64,000 nucleotides of DNA from Pedobacter quisquiliarum (GTDB lineage: Bacteria; Bacteroidota; Bacteroidia; Sphingobacteriales; Sphingobacteriaceae). Each line of letters opens with the position of its first letter. Positions within the stretch are counted from its first letter, which is position 1. The notes under the pieces were generated by a model that worked only from the letters and a program-made list of their open reading frames with translations, made no database searches and was not told the DNA's origin. Location: positions 310,001-374,000 of the forward strand of contig NZ_BMIL01000003.1 of assembly GCF_014642175.1 (NCBI RefSeq), read 5' to 3'. The translations under genes and the position numbers were made by a program. Shown one piece after another: positions 44,782 to 53,189 of the stretch.

Positions 44782-47700
44782 TTATTTGAAGTTCCTGGCA
44801 TTCGGAAAAACGGTTTGATCTCCATTTTGCCTGATCTGCGTACGTTTATTCTTAGCAGGGAAGTTGTTGCTTTCCACTTTTTCCGCTTGAACGTTGTTAT
44901 TCGCTTCCTGCTTTTTATTTAGAAGTAGCAAGCTGGTCAGGTCAAAGCAGCGTTTTACCACCACATGCGTAACCGCACCTTCTCTTTGAAGTTTCCCTTC
45001 CACCATGAGTAATTTTGCACCTAGTATTTCTTTCCTGTAGGTTTCGAATAGTCCTTGGAATATGACAAGGTTTGAGAATCCAGTTTCATCCTCAATAGTG
45101 ATAAAACATACGCCACCGGCGGTTCCCGGCCGCTGTCGCACCAACACCAATCCAGCTACTTTAACCAGTTCGCCATCTCTCAAATCTGCGAGTTCCTTGG
45201 AAGATTTGATATTTAATGATCTTAGTTTATCTCTTGTGAAGCTGAGTGGATGCGCTTTCAAAGACAAGGCTGTGGAGGCGTAATCTTGCACCACATGTTC
45301 AGCCTGGCTCATGAATGGCAAGGCAATCTGACCTTCTAATGGTGCTTGTTGTGTTTGTCCTTCAAATAACCCTATTGGCATATCGAGCAATGCAGACACC
45401 TCCCATAAAGCCTTTCTTCTGTCCATGCCTAAAGAACGAAAGGCATCGGCATCGGCAAGTTTCTCCAGCGTAGCCTGGGATACGCCGGCATGTCTAAGTG
45501 CTGGTAGACTGGTGAAATGCTGCTTCCTTGCTTTGATTAAGGCATCCATATCTTCTTCGCGAATGCCTTTGATTTGCCGAAAACCCAAACGTAGTGCTCT
45601 GGATTTGCCAGATTGTTCTTCAAGGGTATTGTCCCAACTGGAATAGTTTACATCTATGGATCTGACATCAACACCATGGTTCCGTGCATCAATGACGACC
45701 TGAGCAGGCTGGTAAAATCCCATCGGCATACTGTTTAGCAATGCAGCAGCAAATACATCGGGATAATAACATTTGAGCCAGGAGGAGACATAGACCAGTA
45801 AAGCGAAACTTGCAGCATGGCTTTCCGGGAAGCCATAGCTTCCAAAACCTTCCAGCTGCTTGAATATGCGCTTTGCAAAATCGGCTGAGTAACCCTTGTT
45901 CGTCATCCCTGTAATCAACTTTTTCTCGAATTTGGAGACCAGGCCTTTCAGTTTGAAAGTTGCCATGCTTCTGCGCAATTCATCTGCTTCTGCAGGAGTG
46001 AATCCTGCTGCTACAATGGCAATTTTCATGGCTTGTTCCTGAAATAGCGGTACACCTTTAGTGCGTTCCAAAATGCTTTTAAGTTCTTCAGAGGGGTAAT
46101 CTACTGGTTCTTCACCATTACGCCTCCTTAAGTATGGATGGACCATATCACCCTGAATTGGGCCAGGCCGTACAATGGCGACTTCGATCACCAGGTCATA
46201 GAAGTTCTTGGGCTTTAAACGTGGGAGCATGGTTTGTTGCGCTCGGCTCTCAATCTGAAATACGCCGATGGTGTCGGCACGACTGATCATGTCGTAAACC
46301 TTCTGATCATCCTGCGGGATGTTTGCCAAAGTGAATTCCTTATCGTAATGCTGCTTTGCGAGATCGAATGCCTTTCGGATACAGGTCAGCATCCCGAGGC
46401 CTAATACATCAATCTTCAAGAAACCTAGCGTATCAATATCATCTTTGTTCCATTCTATGTTTGTTCGTTCCTCCATCCGGGCATTAAGAATGGGGCAGAG
46501 GTCACTAAGCTTATCCTGGGTAATCACAAACCCACCAGTATGCTGCCCCAATTGTCGCGGGAAGCCCAACATTTGGGCGGTCAGCTGTAAAACTTTCCGT
46601 AAGTGGGGATCATTGGGGTTAAGTCCTTGTTCAACGATTCTGGCTTCTTCAAACCATTCATCTGTAAACTCCCAGACTGCAGCGGAAAGTCGGTTGATCG
46701 TGTCTACCGAAAGACCCATCACTTTGCCAACATCACGAATGGCGCCTTTCTGATGTTGTTGTGTAACTGTTGCTACTATTGCCGCACGGTCCCGTCCATA
46801 CTTGGTGTATATGTATTGAATAACTTCCTCCCGGCGTTCATGTTCGAAGTCAACATCAATATCGGGTGGCTCATTCCTGGCAGAGGAAATAAAGCGTTCA
46901 AACAACAACTCAAATTTTGTGGGGTCAACGGAAGTTATGCCAAGACAATAGCAAACGGTAGAATTTGCAGCAGACCCACGTCCCTGGCATAGGATGCCCT
47001 TACTTCTGGCAAAACGGACAATGTCATGTACCGTGAGGAAGTAAGGCGCATACTCCATCTCAGCTATAAATTTCAACTCGTGGTTTATGGCCGTTCTGAT
47101 TTTTTCAGGAATTTCTCCGATTGCGCTATAACGTTCCCGGGCACCTTCCCAGGTCAGTATTTCCAGCTCTTCCTGTGCTGAACGGCCTTCGGAGGTGATC
47201 TCGTCTGGATATACATATTGAAGCTCTGCTAACGAAAATGTACAGGCATCAGCGATTTCTTGTGTGCGGCTGATCGCATCAGGGTATTGTGCAAAGAGGC
47301 GTATCATTTCAGTGATGGGCTTAAGATATCGCTCTGCATTGGCGTGTAGCTTAAAACCCGCTTGCTGTATGGTACACTTTTCCCGCACACAGGTTAGGAT
47401 ATCTTGCAGTTCCCTTCTTTCGTGAGTATGGTAATGCACATCATTTGTTGCTACCAGCGGTATACCGAGTTTCTCTGCAAGTTGTGCAAGCCGGTGTAGC
47501 TTTTTATGATCATCACCCTGGTAGTTGCGACTCCCTGCCAGATATAAGTTATCACCCAAGTGATGTTTATAGATCCGGAGTTGTTGCTCAAAGGCAGGCT
47601 CAAAATCAAAATGGGCATTCAGGGCATCTGGTGGGATGACGATGAATTTCATGCCTTCAGCACTTTCAAAAACATCACTTTTATAGAGGTGGCATGATCC

Positions 47701-48003
47701 TTTTTGTGTGCGAAGGTTACCTTTAGAAAGTAGTGCGGAAAGCCTGCTATAGGCGGCTTTATCAGTGGGATAGGCCAGCAAGCTCGGGCCATCCAGTAAG
47801 TCTAATCGGCAGGCTGGAATGATGGTGAGCGCTTTATCTTTTGAAGCCGCATACGCCCGAACAATGCCAGCTAAGCTGTTTCGATCCGTAATTGCGATCT
47901 TCTTATAGCCCAATGCTGCTGCTTGTTCTACAAGTTCTTCGGGGTGTGAAGCACCACGTAGGAAACTAAAATTTGATGTGATCTGAAGTTCTGAATAACT
48001 CAT
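44782..48003 (-). CDS. dnaE2: Error-prone DNA polymerase DnaE2 (ImuC)
   Basis: With ATG at 48003 (a further 48 codons upstream are read-through of the gap and imuB end) the product is 1073 residues, right for DnaE2. It has the PHP domain start YSELQITSNFSFLRGASHPEE, the catalytic-site text PDIDVDFEHERR and FLKIDVLGLGM, and a C-terminal OB-fold domain. It is the last gene of the imuA-imuB-dnaE2 cassette and lies 5 nt after imuB. Together they carry out mutagenic lesion bypass after DNA damage. Confidence 0.95.
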   Translation of the reverse strand: MSYSELQITSNFSFLRGASHPEELVEQAAALGYKKIAITDRNSLAGIVRAYAASKDKALTIIPACRLDLLDGPSLLAYPTDKAAYSRLSALLSKGNLRTQKGSCHLYKSDVFESAEGMKFIVIPPDALNAHFDFEPAFEQQLRIYKHHLGDNLYLAGSRNYQGDDHKKLHRLAQLAEKLGIPLVATNDVHYHTHERRELQDILTCVREKCTIQQAGFKLHANAERYLKPITEMIRLFAQYPDAISRTQEIADACTFSLAELQYVYPDEITSEGRSAQEELEILTWEGARERYSAIGEIPEKIRTAINHELKFIAEMEYAPYFLTVHDIVRFARSKGILCQGRGSAANSTVCYCLGITSVDPTKFELLFERFISSARNEPPDIDVDFEHERREEVIQYIYTKYGRDRAAIVATVTQQHQKGAIRDVGKVMGLSVDTINRLSAAVWEFTDEWFEEARIVEQGLNPNDPHLRKVLQLTAQMLGFPRQLGQHTGGFVITQDKLSDLCPILNARMEERTNIEWNKDDIDTLGFLKIDVLGLGMLTCIRKAFDLAKQHYDKEFTLANIPQDDQKVYDMISRADTIGVFQIESRAQQTMLPRLKPKNFYDLVIEVAIVRPGPIQGDMVHPYLRRRNGEEPVDYPSEELKSILERTKGVPLFQEQAMKIAIVAAGFTPAEADELRRSMATFKLKGLVSKFEKKLITGMTNKGYSADFAKRIFKQLEGFGSYGFPESHAASFALLVYVSSWLKCYYPDVFAAALLNSMPMGFYQPAQVVIDARNHGVDVRSIDVNYSSWDNTLEEQSGKSRALRLGFRQIKGIREEDMDALIKARKQHFTSLPALRHAGVSQATLEKLADADAFRSLGMDRRKALWEVSALLDMPIGLFEGQTQQAPLEGQIALPFMSQAEHVVQDYASTALSLKAHPLSFTRDKLRSLNIKSSKELADLRDGELVKVAGLVLVRQRPGTAGGVCFITIEDETGFSNLVIFQGLFETYRKEILGAKLLMVEGKLQREGAVTHVVVKRCFDLTSLLLLNKKQEANNNVQAEKVESNNFPAKNKRTQIRQNGDQTVFPNARNFK

Positions 48004-48008
48004 GTTTG

Positions 48009-49511
48009 TTAAGCAAAGAATCCATGTAAGTACCATTGAGAAGGGGTGTCGCTGCCGTAATGCCCAGATCTGAAGATCCAGTAACGCTGACCCAGATCGT
48101 CTTCTACTTGATAATAATCGCGGTGCTCTCCGGCATCCGCCCACCATTCGCGCTCGATTCTTTCCGGTCCGTCTGATTTACGCACGTAATGCACTTTGTC
48201 CTGGTATCGGAATGACATGGGTGGGTAATCGGGTACCGGGGCGGTTACTTCAATCACGACTGGTGTTTTTAACAGCATGGTTGGGCGTGGACGATCTTTG
48301 ACCCATGCTGTAGCCGGTTGTTCATCCAGTGCGCTGGCCAGTTTGATGGAACGCTCTGGCCAGTAATGTTCATCCGGCAGGTAACGATGGATGACATTTG
48401 CCCCAAGTTTACCGGCAAGGCGATCGAGCAGTTCTGCGACTTCCTGATTATTCAGGCCTTGTTTGCCAGCCCATAACGCTTCTTGTGTGATCGGGGCATC
48501 TTCAACCTGGGTCGCATCTAAGGTAAAAAGTTCTATCCCAAACCCCGGCCTGATGGTAGAGATGTGAAGTTCCAGTAGTTTAAACAAATGAGGGCTATGA
48601 TTTGAAGCCTTACTGGTTCCGATAGAAACCTGCTCTATTTTTCCATCGACCCTATAGCAGGTCAAAATCGCTTTTCGAAGGCCCTTACCTTCTTTTTGAA
48701 GGCGCTCACAAAGGCTTTCCAACATGCGCAAGATGGCCACTTCAATACCAGCAGCCGTGCGAATGGGTTCAAGGCATGGTAGACGTTCCTGAAATGGTTC
48801 GGGTATGCATATGGGTTGAAGGTATTCTTCTTCTTGTCCTAAAGCTTGACGTATACGCTTGATTAAATGATCACCGAAGCGCCTTTTTAAAGCTGAATGT
48901 GGCATGTTGATAAAGCTGTGCAGCTTGGTGAGCCCTAATTTATGTAAGCGTTCTATGACCTGTGGTTCCAGTCGCAGGCTGGCGGGCGGAAAGTTTAGCA
49001 GCGCATGGGCCTGCATTCCGGATTCCACAATAGGAGCAGTATTATCGAAACGGACTTTAGCCCATGCTGCACCAATGGTATCCGCAATAGCTGCTTGTGT
49101 GTAATAGCCTTTACTTTGCAATCGGGATACAATCTCTTCAAGGTAGGACGCTTCACCACCCCAAAGGTGTGCACAACCTGTAATTTCAAGAATCAAACCA
49201 TCGGGTAAGTCCACTGCCACAATTGGTGCATAACGTACACACCATTCACCAAGTCCTTTTAACAACCGGGCCTCGCGGCCAGGTTTGGTATCTATTATTT
49301 CCAGATCAGGAAAGATGGCTTTTGCGTCTGCCACATTCATGTTCAGGGTTACACCCTCAGCTGCTGCTTCAGGGTTAATGGCCGTAATAATCTTTCGCCC
49401 ACGTTCCGGTTTTGCAAATGCAAATGGACATCCTTTTAGGGCAGGTCTGCGTAACGTTTGCCAATCCGTAACCAGGTAGCGGAACCATATAGATAAAAAT
49501 CTGCGTTGCAT
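48009..49511 (-). CDS. imuB: ImuB, Y-family polymerase-like protein
   Basis: This 500-residue protein has the Y-family fold but the catalytic acidic residues are lost at the start (FLSIWFRYLVTDW in place of the usual Asp-containing strand), as in known ImuB pseudo-polymerases. It has the helix-hairpin-helix region (LHKLGLTKLHSFINMP, RFGDHLIKRIRQALG) and an ImuB C-terminal extension (RYWIFRSG, QWYLHGFFA). It bridges DnaE2 to the sliding clamp and ImuA. It lies 2 nt after imuA. Confidence 0.93.
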   Translation of the reverse strand: MQRRFLSIWFRYLVTDWQTLRRPALKGCPFAFAKPERGRKIITAINPEAAAEGVTLNMNVADAKAIFPDLEIIDTKPGREARLLKGLGEWCVRYAPIVAVDLPDGLILEITGCAHLWGGEASYLEEIVSRLQSKGYYTQAAIADTIGAAWAKVRFDNTAPIVESGMQAHALLNFPPASLRLEPQVIERLHKLGLTKLHSFINMPHSALKRRFGDHLIKRIRQALGQEEEYLQPICIPEPFQERLPCLEPIRTAAGIEVAILRMLESLCERLQKEGKGLRKAILTCYRVDGKIEQVSIGTSKASNHSPHLFKLLELHISTIRPGFGIELFTLDATQVEDAPITQEALWAGKQGLNNQEVAELLDRLAGKLGANVIHRYLPDEHYWPERSIKLASALDEQPATAWVKDRPRPTMLLKTPVVIEVTAPVPDYPPMSFRYQDKVHYVRKSDGPERIEREWWADAGEHRDYYQVEDDLGQRYWIFRSGHYGSDTPSQWYLHGFFA

Positions 49512-49513
49512 GA

Positions 49514-50245
49514 TTAACCTGTTTTACGTCTTCGTACATCAGAAGTTTCGGCCGCGGTTACAACAGCAAATTGTCCTGCTTTCCATTCCAGCTGCCATAC
49601 CCCAGGGTTTCCATTTCTTACACGCAGCAATTCTACCTGCCATCTGGGAAAGCCAAGTCCTGGTAATCCGTCAACTTGTTCACTGAGAATAGGTTTTATT
49701 TGCCAGCGTGCTACACAAGCTGTAGTGGCTATGCGATCTGCGGCTGTGCGCAAAATAAATCCGGTGACCTGGCTTTTTTCGAGCGCGAGCTGCAATCTTC
49801 GGGATTGGGCGAATGAGATGTCACGGACTTCGGCAATCACAGCAGCGAGTTCTTTGCATTTTAGTGCTTCTTCCATTGCCCACAATACATCACGTTCAGT
49901 GCCCACATCTATAAAAATCATTTGATGGGGCTGTACTCCGTATGCGAATAATGCCGTTGGGAAAAGGCTTCTGGATTGACTGATGTAAATGCATGTACCA
50001 TCATTCTGCATCAATTGTTGTAGGATCCCCGCGATGAAGCCCTGGCTTGAAGCAGCGATCTCCGGAGTTGAGCATAAAAATTCGTGGATTGCAGCGATAG
50101 GGAATACTGCATTTGGGAATCCAGCTTCAATTGGGCCAAGTCCAATGCACTGCGTAGTTCCATGGTTTGGTTTGAAACCTTGTAGCAAAAGAATGTCTTT
50201 TTGCAATTGGGCTACAATTTCTTGCTTTGTTTTCTCCTGTGCCAT
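49514..50245 (-). CDS. imuA: ImuA, RecA-like SOS mutagenesis protein
   Basis: This 243-residue protein resembles ImuA, a RecA/SulA-like partner: HEFLCSTPEIAASSQGFIAGILQQL, CIYISQSRSLFP, QMIFIDVGTERDVLWAMEEALKC, AVIAEVRDISFAQSRRLQLALEKS and GFILRT. The classic Walker A is degenerate. It starts the cassette; its promoter contains a palindrome (50270-50282). Confidence 0.9.
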   Translation of the reverse strand: MAQEKTKQEIVAQLQKDILLLQGFKPNHGTTQCIGLGPIEAGFPNAVFPIAAIHEFLCSTPEIAASSQGFIAGILQQLMQNDGTCIYISQSRSLFPTALFAYGVQPHQMIFIDVGTERDVLWAMEEALKCKELAAVIAEVRDISFAQSRRLQLALEKSQVTGFILRTAADRIATTACVARWQIKPILSEQVDGLPGLGFPRWQVELLRVRNGNPGVWQLEWKAGQFAVVTAAETSDVRRRKTG

Positions 50246-50248
50246 AAA

Positions 50249-50289
50249 CTTTGTACCACAAAACTAATGCTAATAATATTAGTACAAAG
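50249..50289 (-). promoter_or_regulatory. imuA promoter with palindrome in the spacer and flanking inverted repeat
   Basis: Reading the - strand: TTTG (50288-50285), 18 nt, then TAGTTTTG (50266-50259), a full match to the Bacteroidota promoter. The spacer holds the palindrome CTAATAATATTAG (+ strand, 50270-50282). An outer inverted repeat CTTTGTAC (50249-50256) / GTACAAAG (50282-50289) encloses everything. These are likely operator sites, LexA-like by context. Confidence 0.6.
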
Positions 50290-50437
50290 AATATAATGCT
50301 AAAAAAGTTATCAACAGGCTTGTTTATTTCCTTTCAGTACCAGGTATGCCTTTAGGGCGCTCAAAAGTTTTCTAAGGACTATGGATTAAAATACAGGCTG
50401 CTTTTAGCATAATCCATACGGTTGTCGTTTACTGAAT

Positions 50438-50746
50438 ATGAAAAGAGCATTAATCTTATTGTCAATTGTAGTTGCAGGTTTAAGCAGCTGTAGTACTGTT
50501 AAAAATAACCCCACTTCCGAAGATGTTACCTTAACTGGAACCATCCAGGAATTAGGGATGACGACATTTCAATATGGATCTCACAAGATGAAATCCGCTG
50601 ATACGCTCTATGCTTTAAGAAGTTCTAAGGTGCAACTTCAAGATTACCTGGACAAAGCCATTACCCTGAAAGGGACCAAAGTAGCTGGGTATCCAATTGA
50701 AGGGGGTCCAACGCTCATAGAAGTTACCTTCATAGCAATCAAATAG
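50438..50746 (+). CDS. Small lipoprotein, OB-fold-like
   Basis: This 102-residue protein has a lipoprotein signal (ALILLSIVVAGLSSC). The mature part has five strands resembling an OB-fold (DVTLTGTIQELG, TLYALRSS, LQDYLDKAITLKGTKV, TLIEVTFIAI). No named family is recognised. A terminator follows closely, so it is probably monocistronic. Confidence 0.8.
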   Translation: MKRALILLSIVVAGLSSCSTVKNNPTSEDVTLTGTIQELGMTTFQYGSHKMKSADTLYALRSSKVQLQDYLDKAITLKGTKVAGYPIEGGPTLIEVTFIAIK

Positions 50747-50770
50747 CCACAACACATTTAGTGCTTAAAG

Positions 50771-50799
50771 AAAAAGTCATTCCCAAGGGATGACTTTTT
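50771..50799 (+). terminator. Rho-independent terminator
   Basis: Stem AAAAAGTCAT-CCC / GGG-ATGACTTTTT, with one bulged T and loop AA, followed by a short T-run. Confidence 0.8.
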
Positions 50800-50878
50800 C
50801 TGTTTGAAGCTGTGCTTCATGATTATAAATCATTATTGATTATAATGTGTTAATTTTGAATAAATCAAATTCATCATT

Positions 50879-52954
50879 TTGGCTAAAATCAAAAAGAACT
50901 CACATAAAGTATTGTACCGTAAGTATTCCTATAACATCAAGTATGTTATGATGCTTTTAACGGTGTTGTTAATCTCCTTTTTCTTGCCTAAACAACCCCG
51001 TTTCAGGTATGAGTTCGAGAAAGGGAAAGTTTGGATGAATAAGGATCTTATTTCTCCATTTAGCTTTGCTATCCTTAAAACGGAGCCTGAAGTCAGCACC
51101 GATAAAAAAGATGCTTTAGAAAGTTTATTGCCTATTTACCGGTATAATCCGGATTTGATTAACGTCATAGAAGATGCTTTTTTGAATGAGTTTGAGGTTA
51201 AATGGCGGGGAAGCACTATTGATGAGCGAGACCGGGAAGCCGTCCGGGAGAGTGCTTTGAGTTTATTGAAGTCGATATATCAGAAAGGTATCATTGCCAC
51301 ACAGCCTAAGCATCTCCAGGGGAATAAGTTTTACGACTTCGCATTGCTGAACAATAACGTTTCAAAAGTGGTGAGCACGCAGGATGTTTTTACAGTTCCA
51401 ACGGCGCTTCAGTTTTTCAGTACCAATTTCAAAGTGACGGATTTGCGGATCAGAGAGTTGATCATCAATCTTGTTGAAGATCACCTGCAGCCCAACATCC
51501 TTTTTGATGAGAAGATGACGGCCGTGGTGCAGACCAACACGATAAATAGCTTATCAACCACCCGAGGCATGGTTCAGAAAGGGGAGCTCATTGTTGCCAA
51601 CGGTAATGTTGTTGATGATGAAACTTTTCAAAAGCTGCAATCCTTCAAAGAAACATACGAGGTGCAGACCAAAACCATAGGCGATAGTAAGCTTGTTTTT
51701 CTTGGTCAGCTCATCTTAGTTGGTTTCATAGTAAGCTTACTGATGGTGTTCTTGTATATGTTCCGAAAGGACATTTTTGCCGATAATAGGCAACTTTCAT
51801 TGATCCTACTGGTCATCATTTGTATGTTGCTGGCATTAACCTGGGCGATTAAGATCAATCTTCCAAGTTTGTATTATATACCTTTCTGTATTGTTCCGAT
51901 CATCATCAGAATTCTATTTGATACACGACTTGCGTTGTATCTGCACTTGCTCGTGATCCTAATCGCGGGGTTCTTCGTTCCCAACAGCTTTGAATTTGTA
52001 TTCTTTCAAACTACCGCTGGGATGGTAGCCATCTATAGCATTAGAAATTTAGTTAAACGTGAGCAGTTGCTGCTTTCCGCATTGTTTATTTTATCTGCTT
52101 ACCTGATTTGTTATGTTGGTGTTGCCTTACTTAGGGAAGGTACAGTGGATGAGATAGAGTGGATCAACTTTGCGCCATTTGTTGTAAGTGTGTTGCTATC
52201 ACTCATTGCATATCCAGTGATTTATGCATTTGAGCGTGTGTTCGGGATTACTTCAGATGTTGCTTTAATTGAAGTGACCAATACAAACAACAAGTTACTT
52301 CGGGAGCTGGCGTTTAAGGCACCTGGTAGTTTTCAGCACTCCCTGCAAGTGGCGAATCTTGCGGAGGCGGCAATATTCAAAATTGGTGGAAATGCATTAC
52401 TGGTTCGTGCCGGTGCATTGTACCACGACATTGGTAAAATAGAAAATCCGCAATACTTCATTGAAAATAATACTGGGGTTAGTCCGCATGACAAGCTACC
52501 TTACGAACAGAGTGCACAAATCATCATTAAGCACGTGCATAAGGGCATAGAGATCGCGAGGAAGCATCAAATCCCTGAGAGTGTGATTGACTTCATTAGA
52601 ACGCACCATGGAAACACTCGAGTGGATTTCTTTTATCAGAGCTTTTTAAAGAATTCACCGGAAAAATTTGTGGATGAGAACATCTTCCGATACCCTGGAC
52701 CAATTCCATTTTCTAAGGAAACAGGGGTGTTAATGCTTGCAGATTCGGTGGAAGCAGCATCAAGAAGTCTTAAAAATCCGGACGCTCAGCGGATAAATGA
52801 CCTGGTAGAACGCATCATTGACTACAAACTTGAACAAAAGCAGCTAGATAATTGCGATTTAACGTTAAAAGACCTGGAAACTATTAAGCTGATATTCAAG
52901 ACAATGCTTATGAGTATCTATCATGTGCGCATAGATTATCCACAAACAACGTAA
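50879..52954 (+). CDS. 7TM-HD-domain phosphodiesterase (PgpH-like)
   Basis: This 691-residue protein has an N-terminal helix, an extracytoplasmic domain, seven membrane helices (about residues 275-460) and a C-terminal HD domain with HSLQVANLAEAAI, YHDIGKIENPQYF and DFIRTHHGNT. Its layout equals PgpH, which degrades the second messenger c-di-AMP. It starts with TTG (MAKIKKNSHKVLY when read as Met); no ATG is available upstream in frame. It lies directly upstream of tRNA-Ser. Confidence 0.92.
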   Translation: MAKIKKNSHKVLYRKYSYNIKYVMMLLTVLLISFFLPKQPRFRYEFEKGKVWMNKDLISPFSFAILKTEPEVSTDKKDALESLLPIYRYNPDLINVIEDAFLNEFEVKWRGSTIDERDREAVRESALSLLKSIYQKGIIATQPKHLQGNKFYDFALLNNNVSKVVSTQDVFTVPTALQFFSTNFKVTDLRIRELIINLVEDHLQPNILFDEKMTAVVQTNTINSLSTTRGMVQKGELIVANGNVVDDETFQKLQSFKETYEVQTKTIGDSKLVFLGQLILVGFIVSLLMVFLYMFRKDIFADNRQLSLILLVIICMLLALTWAIKINLPSLYYIPFCIVPIIIRILFDTRLALYLHLLVILIAGFFVPNSFEFVFFQTTAGMVAIYSIRNLVKREQLLLSALFILSAYLICYVGVALLREGTVDEIEWINFAPFVVSVLLSLIAYPVIYAFERVFGITSDVALIEVTNTNNKLLRELAFKAPGSFQHSLQVANLAEAAIFKIGGNALLVRAGALYHDIGKIENPQYFIENNTGVSPHDKLPYEQSAQIIIKHVHKGIEIARKHQIPESVIDFIRTHHGNTRVDFFYQSFLKNSPEKFVDENIFRYPGPIPFSKETGVLMLADSVEAASRSLKNPDAQRINDLVERIIDYKLEQKQLDNCDLTLKDLETIKLIFKTMLMSIYHVRIDYPQTT

Positions 52955-52960
52955 TTTTTT

Positions 52961-52990
52961 TTTGCAAAGATGTTTGAATTACTATATTTG
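52961..52990 (+). promoter_or_regulatory. tRNA-Ser promoter
   Basis: TTTG (52961-52964), an 18-nt spacer and TATATTTG (52983-52990) form a complete Bacteroidota promoter, with a likely start about 26 nt before the mature tRNA. Confidence 0.75.
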
Positions 52991-53021
52991 CAACCTCTTC
53001 AAAACACAGCGAAGACGAATA

Positions 53022-53109
<88 letters not shown>

Positions 53110-53128
53110 AGAACACCGTTTCTGGTAA

Positions 53129-53160
53129 CAACAAAAGCCTCATTTATGAGGCTTTTGTTG
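53129..53160. terminator. Terminator of tRNA-Ser and of the ABC permease gene
   Basis: A 15-bp stem with core AAAAGCCTCAT / ATGAGGCTTTT and a 2-nt loop lies between the tRNA and the convergent permease gene. Confidence 0.8.
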
Positions 53161-53189
53161 TTTATAACGCATTAGCTATAATGGCACGC

